The notes under the pieces were generated by a model. The model was not told the DNA's origin. It did no database searches and worked only from the letters and a program-made list of their open reading frames with translations. The translations under genes were made by a program, and so were the position numbers. A stretch of DNA of 64,000 bases, taken from Pisolithus tinctorius (taxonomy: Eukaryota > Basidiomycota > Agaricomycetes > Boletales > Pisolithaceae). The stretch covers positions 682,001 to 746,000 of the forward strand of contig JANFAH010000027.1 of the NCBI GenBank assembly GCA_024663395.1, read 5' to 3'. Below, one piece after another: positions 10,111 through 19,430 of the stretch (position 1 is the stretch's first letter; every line of letters starts with the position of its first letter).

Positions 10111-11571
10111 GACATGCTGCTTATGAGACTCCTTATCTCTGGAGTAGATCAAGATGTCATCTAAGTAGACGACTATGCAGACATCCAACATGTCCGCGAA
10201 AATGGTATTCATGAAGCGTTGGAAAGCGGCCGGGGCATTGGTGAGGCCAAAAGGCATCACTAACCACTCGTAAGATCCATACCAAGTCCGGAATGCGGTC
10301 TTCCATTCATCGCCCGGAGCAATCCAGACGAGATGATAGGCATGCCGAAGATCAATCTTGGTGTAGATCTTGGCTCAGCTTGGTGAGTCCAAGAGGTCAG
10401 AGATGAGCGGTAGTGGGTATCGGTCCTTCTTAGTGATTTTATTCAGGCCGCGGAAGTCCACGCAAAGCCGGAGGGAGCCATCCTTCTTTTTGACAAAGAG
10501 GACTGGTGCAGCATATGGGGAGGAAGTAGGCCGAATGAATCCAGTAGTGAGGTTCTCATCGATGAAAGTCCGGAGAGCTTGGAGCTCAACTGGGGACAGC
10601 GAGTAGATGGTGCCGAGGGGCGGGGTTGTTCCTTCTTTGAGCTCTATCTTCAGATCATATTCTCAGTGTGGTGGGAGTGCCAAGGCCTTGGCCTTGCTGA
10701 ATACATCAGCGAAGTCGTGGTACTCTTCCGGTACATTGGGTAAGGCCAGAGGAGGGGAGGCCAAGGCCGATCGGGCTTGAGCTGAGTCTGAGGGATGGAG
10801 CTGAAGTTGGAGCTGGACAGACCCTTCAAGTTTGCAGGTGCACACAAAGGTGGCTGCATTGATGAGGGAAACAAGAGGGGCTTTCAGAGGGGTGCGAGCT
10901 GGGGAGTCAGAGACTGGTACAGATGGCGCGAGGCTGGGTTGGTCACTAGGACCGGGGTCAGGAAGGCCAGTGGAGACCGGGCTTACAGGGGGTGTCGACG
11001 GGGTTGGCATTCCTTGTGCAGGAGCCTGGAATGTTAGACTGCCCAATACCCAATCAATCAATGGATTGTAGCGGGTGAGCCAGTCATGTCCGAGAACTAT
11101 CCTACACTCAGAATCCAACAGGGCTAAAAACAGGGTTACCGGGGTGACATCGCCAGATGCGAAGCAGATGTTGACATCTACTGCTTGGGTTATGGTGAAG
11201 GTGGACGTTCCATCGAAGAGCCAGAGTCGGATCGGTGAGACTGAGTAAGGGGTAAACGAGTGTTGATTAACAAACTGATTATCTATAAAACAATGGGTGG
11301 AACCGGAGTCCACTAAAGTACGAAGCGGAGGTATTTCTGGGTTTTCTATAGTGACATACGGGGTTAAAGAGTTCGGACTGGAAAGAGCGGACGCGTTGAG
11401 ACGAGCCTCCAAGTTTGCACAACCGGAGTCAACACAGCTCCCAGATTGTGCGGAGTCCTGGGAGCTGCTACCTATTTTTTTGTCTTGGGGGTAGAACCCG
11501 AGCCCGAGGCCGGTACGGCCTCGGTGGTAGCCGCAGTGCGAGCTTTGGCCTTTCCGGCTTTCTTGGGGCAT
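10111..11571 (-). pseudogene. pol: Gypsy-B pol, upstream part (protease, RT fingers and palm)
   Basis: The part in the -1 frame after gag opens with KKIGSSSQD. The aspartic protease motif is TLVDSGSTHCFID (about 11320-11280). A Pro/Ser linker leads to RT, with [18 protein letters not shown] (about 10520-10465), the [12 protein letters not shown] block and an intact active site YLDD (10156-10167). Two in-frame TGA codons, after LALPPH at 10663 and in SPS-stop-AKIYTK near 10377, sit where CGN Arg codons fit. The RT is cut by the solo LTR at 10110. Confidence 0.95.
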
Positions 11572-12833
11572 TTGTCAGCGAAGTGACCGGACCCTCCGCA
11601 GAACATGCAGAGGTTTCCATCTATGTGACGCTTGTGTTCTTCTGGGGTAAGCTTTCCATCTTTGCCGAGTTTGCTAGGCTTGGGCTTAGATGAATTGCTG
11701 TTATTACCCGGCTTAGGGGAAGAACCGGAGTTATTATTGTTGTTGCCAGTCTTGGATTTATCTTGACCGGTCTTGGGCTGGTTGTTGTTGCCGGGGCCTC
11801 CGGACTTGTTGTTGTTGCTATTGGAGTGGCTCTGGTGCTTACTCGCCCGTTGGAACTCTTCCTTGCGCTCCCAATGGCGCACATCTATTTCCTGGGCGAG
11901 GTGGCGGAGCTCATGAAGTGTCTGGGGTTTGCCAACTCGACAGACCTCATCCTTGATTCGGTCTGGGAGGCCGGAATAGAAGTGGTGGTGCAGCGCACCA
12001 TCACCGTAGCCTCGGACTTGCGAGGCAAGCCGATTGAAGTTGACTACGTATTTATTGATGCGCTGACTTTCCTTTGTGTGCAAGTGGTCGAGTTGGCTTT
12101 CGGCGTCAGCAACCGGGTCGTGAGGGCCGAAGGTGGTTTGCAATTCTAGCATGAACTCCCTCCAGGAGTCCATCCAGAGAGGCTGGTCGTCGGGGTCGTC
12201 GAGTCCGAGCAAGTCCGGCTCGAACCACTCAAGGGCCATACCCTTGAGGTATGACTGGGCGAAGATGACCTTGGCGCGATCGGTCCTAAAAGCCTGGGGA
12301 CGGTTTTGGAAGTTAAGTTCGCACTGGATGAAGAACGCGCGAAGCTTCTTGGGGTCGGTACCATCAAAGGTGTCGGGCTCACGTAACTTGGTCCTGCTTG
12401 AGGGCTCAGGACTAGTACGGGTGTTGCGAGCCAACAGCTTGATGGCCTTTGCGAGACTGTCGAAGACTGCGACCGCGGGTTCGGTGTCTGGGTCTGGGAA
12501 GTCCGGATCGTCTTCCGGATCATTATCTTCCGGGTTATCATCACCGGGACCATTATCACCGGGGTCATCATTGTCTGGGTTGTTGTCATCATCGTTGCCC
12601 AGCCCATCATCACCGGGGTCACCCTCGGGGATGGGAGCAGTGGGACGACATGGAGTGGGGGTATTGGATGTGCGGGCTGAGAAGCCCCTGAAGGGGCTGA
12701 CGGGACCTGGGGAGTGCCTAGTGGTGCCCAAAGCAGCTAGTGCTGTTTCACGGCGAGCCCCACTGGCTGAAGTGGAGTCGGGATTGGTGGCAGAGTGGCC
12801 ACGGGGAGGTTGGAATCGAGTCTTGGTTGCCAT
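11472..12833 (-). CDS. gag: Gypsy-B gag polyprotein, intact
   Basis: 453 codons, uninterrupted. The N-terminus is Ser/Thr/Pro-rich. It is followed by an acidic Asn/Asp/Gly/Pro tract (about residues 75-120), a capsid-like region (DTFDGTDPKKLRAFFIQCEL; SYLKGMALEWFEPDLL; HHHFYSGLPDRIKDEV, about 150-320), an Asn/Ser/Lys-rich linker and one CCHC zinc knuckle CMFCGGSGHFADKC (about 412-425). It would form the particle and package element RNA. The ATG at 12833 is the first in the leader, 39 bp from the 5' LTR. No TGG-type primer-binding site is visible in that short leader, so self-priming or an unusual primer is possible. Confidence 0.95.
   Translation of the reverse strand: MATKTRFQPPRGHSATNPDSTSASGARRETALAALGTTRHSPGPVSPFRGFSARTSNTPTPCRPTAPIPEGDPGDDGLGNDDDNNPDNDDPGDNGPGDDNPEDNDPEDDPDFPDPDTEPAVAVFDSLAKAIKLLARNTRTSPEPSSRTKLREPDTFDGTDPKKLRAFFIQCELNFQNRPQAFRTDRAKVIFAQSYLKGMALEWFEPDLLGLDDPDDQPLWMDSWREFMLELQTTFGPHDPVADAESQLDHLHTKESQRINKYVVNFNRLASQVRGYGDGALHHHFYSGLPDRIKDEVCRVGKPQTLHELRHLAQEIDVRHWERKEEFQRASKHQSHSNSNNNKSGGPGNNNQPKTGQDKSKTGNNNNNSGSSPKPGNNSNSSKPKPSKLGKDGKLTPEEHKRHIDGNLCMFCGGSGHFADKCPKKAGKAKARTAATTEAVPASGSGSTPKTKK
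11475..11481 (-). promoter_or_regulatory. -1 frameshift heptamer at gypsy-B gag/pol
   Basis: The end of gag reads ACA-AAA-AAA-TAG on the minus strand. A-AAA-AAA is a canonical slippery heptamer in the correct phase, followed at once by the gag stop (11472-11474). A -1 slip continues ATA-GGT-AGC into the pol frame. Confidence 0.7.
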
Positions 12834-12871
12834 GATGGTTTAGACCCACACAAGTGGCGAGTCTGAAATAC

Positions 12872-13397
12872 TATCAAGTACAGGGATTGTCCGGGTTGAG
12901 ACTGGACCGGAGACTGAAGCGGGCGTGAGGCCGAGGGGTCGGAGTTAGGGGTAAAGACGAAGGTACAGGTGGGTGGACTGGTTGGACTTAGTGACTGAGG
13001 ATACAGTGCTATTCCCTTGTGTGAGTCTCAGTCCGAGTCCGAGGCCGAGACGGAGTTTTCAGAGGTAACTTAGTTGATTTCAGACTGAGGTCTACAGGCC
13101 AAGTATCTACGAGTTTATATACTAGAGTAGCTATAGTACAGAGACCGGTAATGCCGGTCTCGCAAAGATTGCTAAGGTGATTGGTAAGACGAGTATTAGT
13201 AAGATGTGACTAAGACGACGGAGACCGGGACAGAGTGGACCGGGGACACGACCGGGCAGGATTCAACCGAAATGACAGACACTGCAAAGCAGTGTCTACC
13301 GGGCTAGACCAACTGGAGATACGGGATTGGTGAGGCCAAGGCCGGACTGAGTGAGTGCAAGGCCGAGTCTGGCCGGAGTCGAGGCATGACTGTGACA
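12872..13397 (-). repeat. 5' LTR of gypsy-B (LTR-B)
   Basis: 526 bp, same length as the 3' LTR, with scattered differences that are mostly transitions. It contains the palindromes GAGACCGG-taatg-CCGGTCTC (13141-13161) and AGACACTGC-aaa-GCAGTGTCT (13277-13297). It has the TATATAAAC-type box on the minus strand. The target duplication GTTAG follows at 13398-13402. Confidence 0.95.
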
Positions 13398-13402
13398 GTT
13401 AG

Positions 13403-13521
13403 CCAGCACTACAGCAAGGTTCTCAGCAACCTCTCTTTTGGATTGAGCTCAAGTTCTCATAATGGCATAAGTTTTTCAGAGGACAGAAAATGAGATTGTA
13501 CAAGTGTGAGTACCAATATAC
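13403..13521 (-). pseudogene. gag: Gypsy-A leader and gag N-terminus
   Basis: This is the piece of gypsy-A cut off by gypsy-B. On the minus strand it leads from the 5' LTR-A into the gag frame that continues at 5298. A plausible gag start (ATGAGAACT, near 13450) is followed by an in-frame TGA. It is heavily decayed. Confidence 0.55.
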
Positions 13522-14256
13522 TGTCAAGTCTGGGCCTACTCTGACTGACTCCAACACTGGGTATAGTCTGGGGAAGGTTCAGAAGCAAGTCCAACACAGA
13601 GGGATAGAACTCTGACTGGCAGAGGGTCAGCAGGGATGAAGTCCACCAAGACAGAGGCAGAGTGGAGTGAGGGTGTCAGGTTTAGCTCATATGCTACCCC
13701 CTTGCATGATCTCATCCCTCATATTTCAGAGGGAGAGAACAGACAGATAGTTGGGGGTAACTCCAACAGACAGAAGGTGGAGACAGAGGGAGTAGGAACT
13801 AAATCAATCTTTGTACTGAAGAACAGCAGAGTATGGTACATGCTTTTATACTCACTACAGAGGTACAGTAATCAGAATTGGAACTGACATACAGAGACTC
13901 ATAAATTTTCAAGTAAAACTTCCTAGACAATGAATGAAGGGAAGGTGGAGGACATATGAATGGGTAACATAGAACATCCCAAAAAGGGAACAGTCCAGGT
14001 GCTGGACCATGCAGTGCATGCACTGTGGAGTACCTGACTGCATGCTGTCAGGGGGAAGTCCAAAAGGAAGTCACATGACCCCTCAGAGAATGGCCCATGC
14101 AGTCTGGTGGGAGACCAGTACAAGTCTGACAACAGTCAGAGCAGAGATGGTTCATAGACAACAGAGGGCAGGCAGAGTTGGTGCAGAGTGAGTGAATGAC
14201 CAGCAGAAAAGGGTGCAGGGTGAGTGAGGATTTAGGATGAATGCACAGTCATGACA
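13522..14256 (-). repeat. 5' LTR of gypsy-A (LTR-A)
   Basis: About 735 bp, with TGTCAAGTC at the left end and AGTCATGACA at the right. The TGTCA/TGACA ends match LTR-B style. A related fragment lies at 15661-15942 with common blocks (GCAGAGGGTCAGCAGGGA, GCATGATCTCA, TACATGCTTTTATACT). The end positions are inferred from these terminal motifs and from the leader position. The 3' LTR partner was not found. Confidence 0.65.
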
Positions 14257-14782
14257 TGCTGTACCCTTATGCAAGCTGGGGAGCAGTCTGGGACAGGGGC
14301 CAGGGATAGTTTAAGGCTTGGCTTAGCTATAGAGTAGACTTGGAGGGTAGTATGGAGTTGAGGGTAATACTAACTTGATATTCTGACTGTAGTACTATGA
14401 AGTATGTACAGGGGTTAAATACACAAGGCCAGTCCAGAGTAATGAACATGAAGCCAGACTTGTTGATAAGCTATTAGAAAGGTGATTAGCAAGAGGGGAT
14501 AGCCACAGCAGCTGTGCTGAGACTAATAGTCAAAGTCCAGATGACTGGCATAACCAGAGTCAGACACAGGCTTTGTACAGTAAGCAGAGTTAGACAAGAG
14601 GACCAAGCTAAATATAGTACAAACAATGGAAAACAGACCAGAGTTATGTCCAGGTGACCTGGACATGGGCCTGGGAGGACTGGGGTGGAGCAGCACAGGG
14701 CTGGGAGGCCAGAGTGGACTGAAGATAGGGGCTAGGGATCTGGAGTGGACCAGGCTTGAGTCTGAGAGTCATGGATATGACA
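14257..14782 (-). repeat. LTR-B2 relic, CpG-depleted
   Basis: It is the reverse complement, nearly colinear, of the first ~620 bp of the CpG-rich solo LTR at 59733-60636. Shared blocks include GGATATGACA, GTCCAGGTGACCTGGACAT and GTACCCTTATGCAAGC. It ends TGACA at 14782. Most differences are C-to-T or G-to-A relative to the young copy. The side facing LTR-A is truncated, so gypsy-A may have inserted here. Confidence 0.75.
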
Positions 14783-15180
14783 TAGACCCTTGATAAAGTC
14801 TCAACTACTGAAGCTGATGAATGAATTACTTTGAGAGATGAAGAAATGCAAGCAAGAGGGGCTCTCTGATGTCCTCTTCCTTGTCAACTATCTAAGTATA
14901 GTGGTTTATATACAGTACAGGGGCATTGCCTATGGAAAACAAGGTGCAAACACTTGGTAAGTGATTGGTAACTGATAAGTAAGGAATGTAAGTGGTGAGT
15001 AATTGACTTAGGAAGCATTGGTGAGCACTGGTAAGGATAATAAGCAAAAAAGTGAAGAATCAGTAAGCAAAGCCAAAAGATTGCTAAGTATTGGCAATAA
15101 GTGAGTCAAGGGCAGCCAGAATATCAAAGGATGAGTCAAGGATTGTCAGAAACTGAGTAAGCACACTGGAATCACATTAG
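14783..15180 (-). repeat. LTR-F relic, copy 2
   Basis: Colinear with 318-714, including the GTTTATATAC block (TATA-like on minus) and the AACTGAGTAAGCACACTG end. CpG is almost absent. It abuts the LTR-B2 relic with no clear target duplication. Confidence 0.55.
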
Positions 15181-15269
15181 AAGGAGGCTGTGCATGTCCC
15201 ATATTGAAGGAATCACTTCTAGGCCAAGGTGGTATGACAAAGAGGCAGTGCTGATCTGATGCCAATATA

Positions 15270-15660
15270 CAGTGACTCAAAAAACTGTCTGTATGTTTGC
15301 CACTTTTTCAACAATGGGCTTGTAACTCGGTCCATATTAATCCATAAATCATGATAAAATAGGGGTAGATAGCCAGAGGTCATGTGGCCATGTGTGCCAA
15401 ATTTGGTTATGATCATGTGACTTGGGGCTGCAAAATTAAATCCACAACACCACCTACACATCCAGACAGTTTTTTTTGCAGGGTATTCAAATGACAATGG
15501 GTATAATATATCTAGTACTATGTGTAGCCACCCTTGGCCCTAAGCACTACTGCAACCCTCCTGGGCATACTATTGATCAAAGTAAGGCAAAATTCCCTGG
15601 GAATTTGTTTCTATTCCTCTTCAATCCTCCTCCACAGCTTGTCAAGTCTTGGGAGAGGTG
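15270..15660 (-). pseudogene. Tc1/mariner 3' end with transposase C-terminus
   Basis: A terminal inverted repeat end CAGTGACTCAAAAAACTGTC starts at 15270 after TA (15268-15269). About 15520-15655 on the minus strand reads LDKLWRRIEEE-stop-KQIPREFC followed by INSMPRRVAVVLRAKGGYT, the typical C-terminal end of Tc1-type transposases. The stop replaces the usual Trp (TAG for TGG). Upstream sequence is missing; homology ends near 15660, where an LTR-A fragment begins. Confidence 0.7.
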
Positions 15661-15942
15661 TGGAAGCAAGTATGACACAGAAGAAAGGAACTCCAACTAG
15701 CAGAGGGTCAGCAGGGACAAAGTCTGCCAAGGACTGAGGTGGAACAGAAAGAGGGTGTTGCATTTAGCTCATTCACTACCCCCTTGCATGATCTCAGCCC
15801 TTGTATTTCAGGGGGTAGAGACCAGACAGAAGGTCAGAGATAACCCTGACAGACAGAGGATGGAGAGAGGAGTAGGAATTTAGTTGATATTTGTACTGAA
15901 GAACAGCAGAGTACTGTACATGCTTTTATACTACTACAGAGG
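15661..15942 (-). repeat. LTR-A fragment
   Basis: Matches about 13580-13865 in order: GGAAGCAAGT, GCAGAGGGTCAGCAGGGA, CTACCCCCTTGCATGATCTCA, TACTGAAGAACAGCAGAGTA and TACATGCTTTTATACT. It is interrupted on its right by the small Tc1-type element at 15945. Confidence 0.7.
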
Positions 15943-15944
15943 TA

Positions 15945-16165
15945 TGGTGGCTCACAAAATTGTCCCAATGTTTGCATATTTTTTATTAATCATGGTGTAG
16001 TGAGTCAACTATCATTATTGAGTCCAAAGTGTTGGTGGATGGATCAAAGCAGCTGGTCATGGCTCTCTGATGAGACAGGAGTTTGCACTGATTCCTACTG
16101 GTTCTCTCATAAATCTCATATCCATCCAAAATCACCAAACATTGGGACATTTTTTTGAGCCACTG
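15945..16165. mobile_element. Small Tc1/mariner-type inverted-repeat element (MITE)
   Basis: 221 bp flanked by TA on both sides (15943-15944, 16166-16167). The left end TGGTGGCTCACAAAAT and the complement of the right end CAGTGGCTCAAAAAAATG form terminal inverted repeats that continue into TGTCCCAATGTTT. The right end also matches the ends of the foldback element at 50924-52510. No coding capacity. It was presumably mobilised by a Tc1-type transposase. Confidence 0.75.
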
Positions 16166-16167
16166 TA

Positions 16168-16721
16168 TGTGTACAGGTGAAAGGTGGAGCTTGCAGGAAA
16201 GCAGAAGTGCAGAAGGGAAGAGCCTATGGGTATGAAGGACAACTTGCAGAATTTTGGGTGACAGGGGCAACTGGAGCTTTTTAGAGACAATTGGCACAGA
16301 TGACTGGTAATGTGGCTGGGTGGTGGCTAGGTTGCAGAATTTCAGATCAGCTTATTGATGACTGGGTGACAGGTTGAAGGTCAGGAGAAACTCCAAAGCT
16401 GAAAGGGGGTAGGATGAAACATGAGGCAATGAGTGGGAAGAATTCCAAAGACATAGAACAACAGGGGCCTACTACAGAGGCAGTGAGATTTACTGACAGT
16501 TGCCTGTTTCAGCCTCAGGGAGTATACAGCTCCCTTCACTGTTCATCCACTCCTGCATAATGCATCAATGACTTGTGCCAGGAGCACCTGCCATTGAAAT
16601 TCCCCCACCTTAGTTTATTCTGCCCTCTAGGTTCTGCAGAGGTAAACAACCACTTGGCTCATACTTGTCTTCAGTGTTGGTTTTGGTTGGTCTCTGCCAC
16701 CTTTCCACACTTTGACTCACA
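16168..16721. other. Probable degraded LTR and leader of gypsy-H
   Basis: No protein similarity seen. A TGACA ends at about 16497, which would suit the outer end of a minus-strand 3' LTR directly before gypsy-H sequence, but no second LTR copy exists to confirm it. CpG-poor. Confidence 0.3.
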
Positions 16722-17198
16722 ATGCCCTTGCCAACTCCAGAACCAACTCCCTCCCCTCATGATCCTTTAACAGGCCCACCTCTCTTCTTCCCCAGGGCAA
16801 CCCCTACACCCAGTCCTTCGTTCAAGCCCTCACCACCCCCTGCTAGTAAAGCTCAGCCAGTACTCCCCATTGATGAACCCCAGGTTGAGCTTCAAGCATT
16901 TTCTGCAACTGCAACCAGCTTACTGAATGAACCCAGAGATGTTGAAATGCCAGGGCAAGGCAACATTCCAGCAGTTTCAGAAACCCCACAGGTTGCAATT
17001 CTGCATGAACAGCCTTCAGCAAGCTTCATCGAGCACCTACAAGTGCTGGAGGCCAGAGCCAAGGACAAAGAATTCAAACTGGGCCAGATCCAACAGGTTC
17101 TTGAGCTATTGGAAAGGTGGGTGGGGTGGCAGATCATGGCCACTCAGGAGAGGTGAGAGGACCTGCAAAAGCTGAAGGATGAACTCCAGGCCTTGTAA
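16722..17198 (+). pseudogene. Antisense Pro-rich/coiled-coil ORF of gypsy-H
   Basis: It runs opposite to the integrase relic at 17463-18496 and sits downstream of it, the same place as the antisense gene of gypsy-B. The first ~45 residues are very rich in Pro, Thr and Ser. A middle part is acidic and uncharged. Residues from about 105 (EHLQVLEARAKDKEFKLGQI) form an amphipathic helix, likely a coiled coil. The frame meets a TGA at 17154-17156 and could continue in frame to TAA near 17198 (EDLQKLKDELQAL). No Cys cluster was found. It is not similar in sequence to the gypsy-B antisense gene. Function unknown. Confidence 0.5.
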
Positions 17199-17462
17199 AT
17201 AGCACACTTGTGTCTGCAAAATTTTTGTACTTGTGCATAAGTTCCATAGGAAAAACAGAGTCCTCTCATGTGTTGGTATTATTACTACAGTATGTGAAGG
17301 GTGATGGGATCTTTGAATGAAAGAATGTTATGGAATTTTTTTTTTTTGACATTTTCTGGTGAGTGGTAGGGCATTGTATGAGATAGGATGGGTATCTTTA
17401 ATAGGAAGAAGAGAAAGGAAAAGAAGGAAAGGAAAAAGAAGAATGTGCTACTCATCTGACTT

Positions 17463-18496
17463 GTCCAATGGGACACCCATGAGTGTGGGGTCTGGGAGTG
17501 AATTGTCTTTGAGGCAATCTAGGTCTTGTGTGGGAATGCCAGTCAGCTGGGTGACTTTGATGCAAGCATTACTCTACAGGAAGTAGGGGTACAGGTGAAA
17601 GGCAGTGAAGTGGAATTTCAAGACAGTGCCATCTAATTCCACAAGTATGGACAAGCCACTTTTAGTGCATTGGACAACAATCATAGGTCCTAGGTAGTGC
17701 AGTTTGGTTTTACAGTTGAGTTCTAGCTTGATGTGGGAATTCTGTGTGAGGATGAGTGACCCTGGTTCAAAGTCAAAGTCTTTGATGGTATGTGCAAAGC
17801 AAGCAATGAAATTGTTAGCTGATGTGAAATGAGATTTTAGGACTAGATTGTGGATGCAAGCAAGGCCTCAGGGCATTTCTGGAGCTGGTGAGCATGGTGA
17901 GTGATGAGTTCTGTGGTCAAGTAAAATTCCACCTCAAAAGGGGCTAAGAACATTGCATCAACAAGATCAAAAGGGAGTCTGGGTTTGACACCATGAACCA
18001 TATAGAACAGAGAAAACCCAGTTACCTTATGGACCATAACCCTCTCTGCCCACAATACCACAGGGACAACTTCTGACCACTTCAGCACCTCCCCACCCAA
18101 CTCTTCACCAGTGCCTCTCTCACATCAAAATGCTGCCACTCTACAACTCCATTAGCCTGCAAGTTATAAAGGGAGATGTGTATGTGACAAATTCCAAAGG
18201 TCTTGGTGAGCCAGTTGAGGGCAAGAACATATGGTCCCCCATTATCTGTAACAATCTCTGCAGTGGCACCCCAGCAGCATAGGATCTGTTCAAAAATGAA
18301 TTTCCCAATGGACTTGCCTCTCTTGGTACAAAGCATAGCCCATTCTGGATAGCTGGTGAGGGAGAACTATGCTTGGGTGACATAGTGGAACCTGTTTGAC
18401 TTCAGCATCAAGAACATGTCCATGTATGTATGCCTTGTAGAATAGGGGCTCAGGGATGGTGATGACTGGTGGAATATGTACACAATCCAAACACAC
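17463..18496 (-). pseudogene. pol: Gypsy-H integrase relic
   Basis: Minus-strand fragments of a second Ty3/gypsy lineage. About 18490-18440 reads CLDCVHIPPVITIPEPLF. Then come the integrase core pieces EQILCCWGATAEIVTDNGGP (catalytic Asp), NLQANGVVEW, DVREALVKSW, and ALWAERVMVHKVTGFSLF (about 18050-18000). The C-terminal domain near 17830-17640 reads LILTQNSHIKLELNCKTK and LHYLGPMIVV. The DDE Glu is unclear (ANGVVEW). RT and gag are absent upstream, so the element is truncated at about 18496. CpG is depleted and frames are broken. Confidence 0.8.
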
Positions 18497-18906
18497 CTTC
18501 TGCCATTCCTAGCTGTCTCTGTTCCTCTCTACCCCATGATACCCCTTTCTGCAGCAGCAGAAACCTCCACCCCCCTGCCACTTCCACTGCTACTGTCACT
18601 AAACCTTCTGCACTGACTGGGGACAGTCAGCATTTGAAGTCCCCTGCAGGGGAGACTCACATACCACTCACTTGATCCAATACCAAACACAGTTTATTTC
18701 TCCTTATCTGTTTTACTCCAGGTTTTATCCAGAGACCTCTGGTCCACCCTGGTGTGGGGAGCAGGTATCTGCTACCTAGTATGGGGTTGTGGGCTCCAGC
18801 CTAGGGATAGGCAATCTGAAGGGGTGAGTTCAACCCAAGGGGAGTTGTTCTAGAAGTAGGAGGGTGATAGGGAGTGAATGTGACCAAGTCACACAAGTCA
18901 CTTGAC
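18497..18906. other. Unassigned stretch
   Basis: No recognised gene or repeat. A short plus-strand open frame (18469-18675) rich in Pro, Ser and Thr shows no family feature and overlaps the integrase relic. CpG-poor. Confidence 0.3.
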
Positions 18907-19430
18907 TGTCAAGTTTGTGTTGTCCAGGTTGAGGCTGGACTGGAGACTGAAGCTGGTGGGAGGCTGAGGGGTTGGGATCAGGAGGAAAGACAAAGATACA
19001 GAGGGTGGACTCTTTGGACTTAGTGACTGAGGATGCAGCACTATTCCCTTGTGTGGGTCTCAGTCCAAGTCTGAGGCCAAGGTGGGTTTATCAGAGTAAC
19101 TTAGTTGATTTCAGACTGAGGGGCTACAGGCTGAGTATCTACTGGTTTATATACTGGAAGTAACTATAGTATGGAGACCAGTAATGCCAGTCTTGCAAAG
19201 ATTGCTAAGACAATTGGTAAGACATGTATTAGTAAGGTATGACTAAGGTAGCAGAGACCAGGACAGGGTGGACCAGGGACAAGACCAGGCAGAGCTTAAC
19301 TGAAGTGACATGCACTGCAAAGCAGTGTTAACTGTGCTAGGACATCTGGGGATAAGGGATTGGTGAGGCCAAGGCTGGACTGCACAAGCATGAGACCAAA
19401 TCCAGCCAGGGTCAAGGCATGGTTATGACA
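18907..19430 (-). repeat. LTR-B relic (3' LTR of a lost element)
   Basis: 524 bp, TGTCAAGTTTG...TTATGACA, colinear with 5304-5829. It keeps decayed versions of both palindromes (GAGACCAGTAATGCCAGTCTT near 19174; CACTGCAAAGCAGTG near 19313). It is directly followed by the LTR-B type polypurine tract (GTATCCCCCTCTTA on plus, 19431-19444), so it was a 3' LTR. CpG is depleted relative to gypsy-B. Confidence 0.85.

Larger units (their letters stand above)
5304..13397 (-). mobile_element. Ty3/gypsy element B, nearly full length, chromodomain type
   Basis: Complete structure on the minus strand: 5' LTR 12872-13397, gag 12833-11472, pol 11571-7223 (-1 frame), an antisense gene at 5967-7035, polypurine tract 5830-5843 and 3' LTR 5304-5829. 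Both LTRs are 526 bp with TGTCA/TGACA-type ends (left end mutated to TATCA). The duplication GTTAG at 5299-5303 and 13398-13402 proves a normal integration. It is 8,094 bp long, including the 528-bp solo LTR and its duplication inside RT. It is CpG-rich compared with gypsy-A, hence younger. At least three stops in pol and the LTR insertion make it non-autonomous. Confidence 0.95.
1635..14256 (-). mobile_element. Ty3/gypsy element A, old, split by gypsy-B
   Basis: Gypsy-A reads minus: 5' LTR at 13522-14256, leader and gag start at 13403-13521, then gag and pol at 5298-1635. The gap 5304-13397 is gypsy-B, flanked by the 5-bp duplication GTTAG (5299-5303 and 13398-13402), so B landed in A's gag. 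Proteins of A and B align throughout, so they are related lineages, but their LTRs differ. A is CpG-depleted, has many stops and frameshifts, and is truncated inside integrase at about 1635. No 3' LTR is found. Confidence 0.85.
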
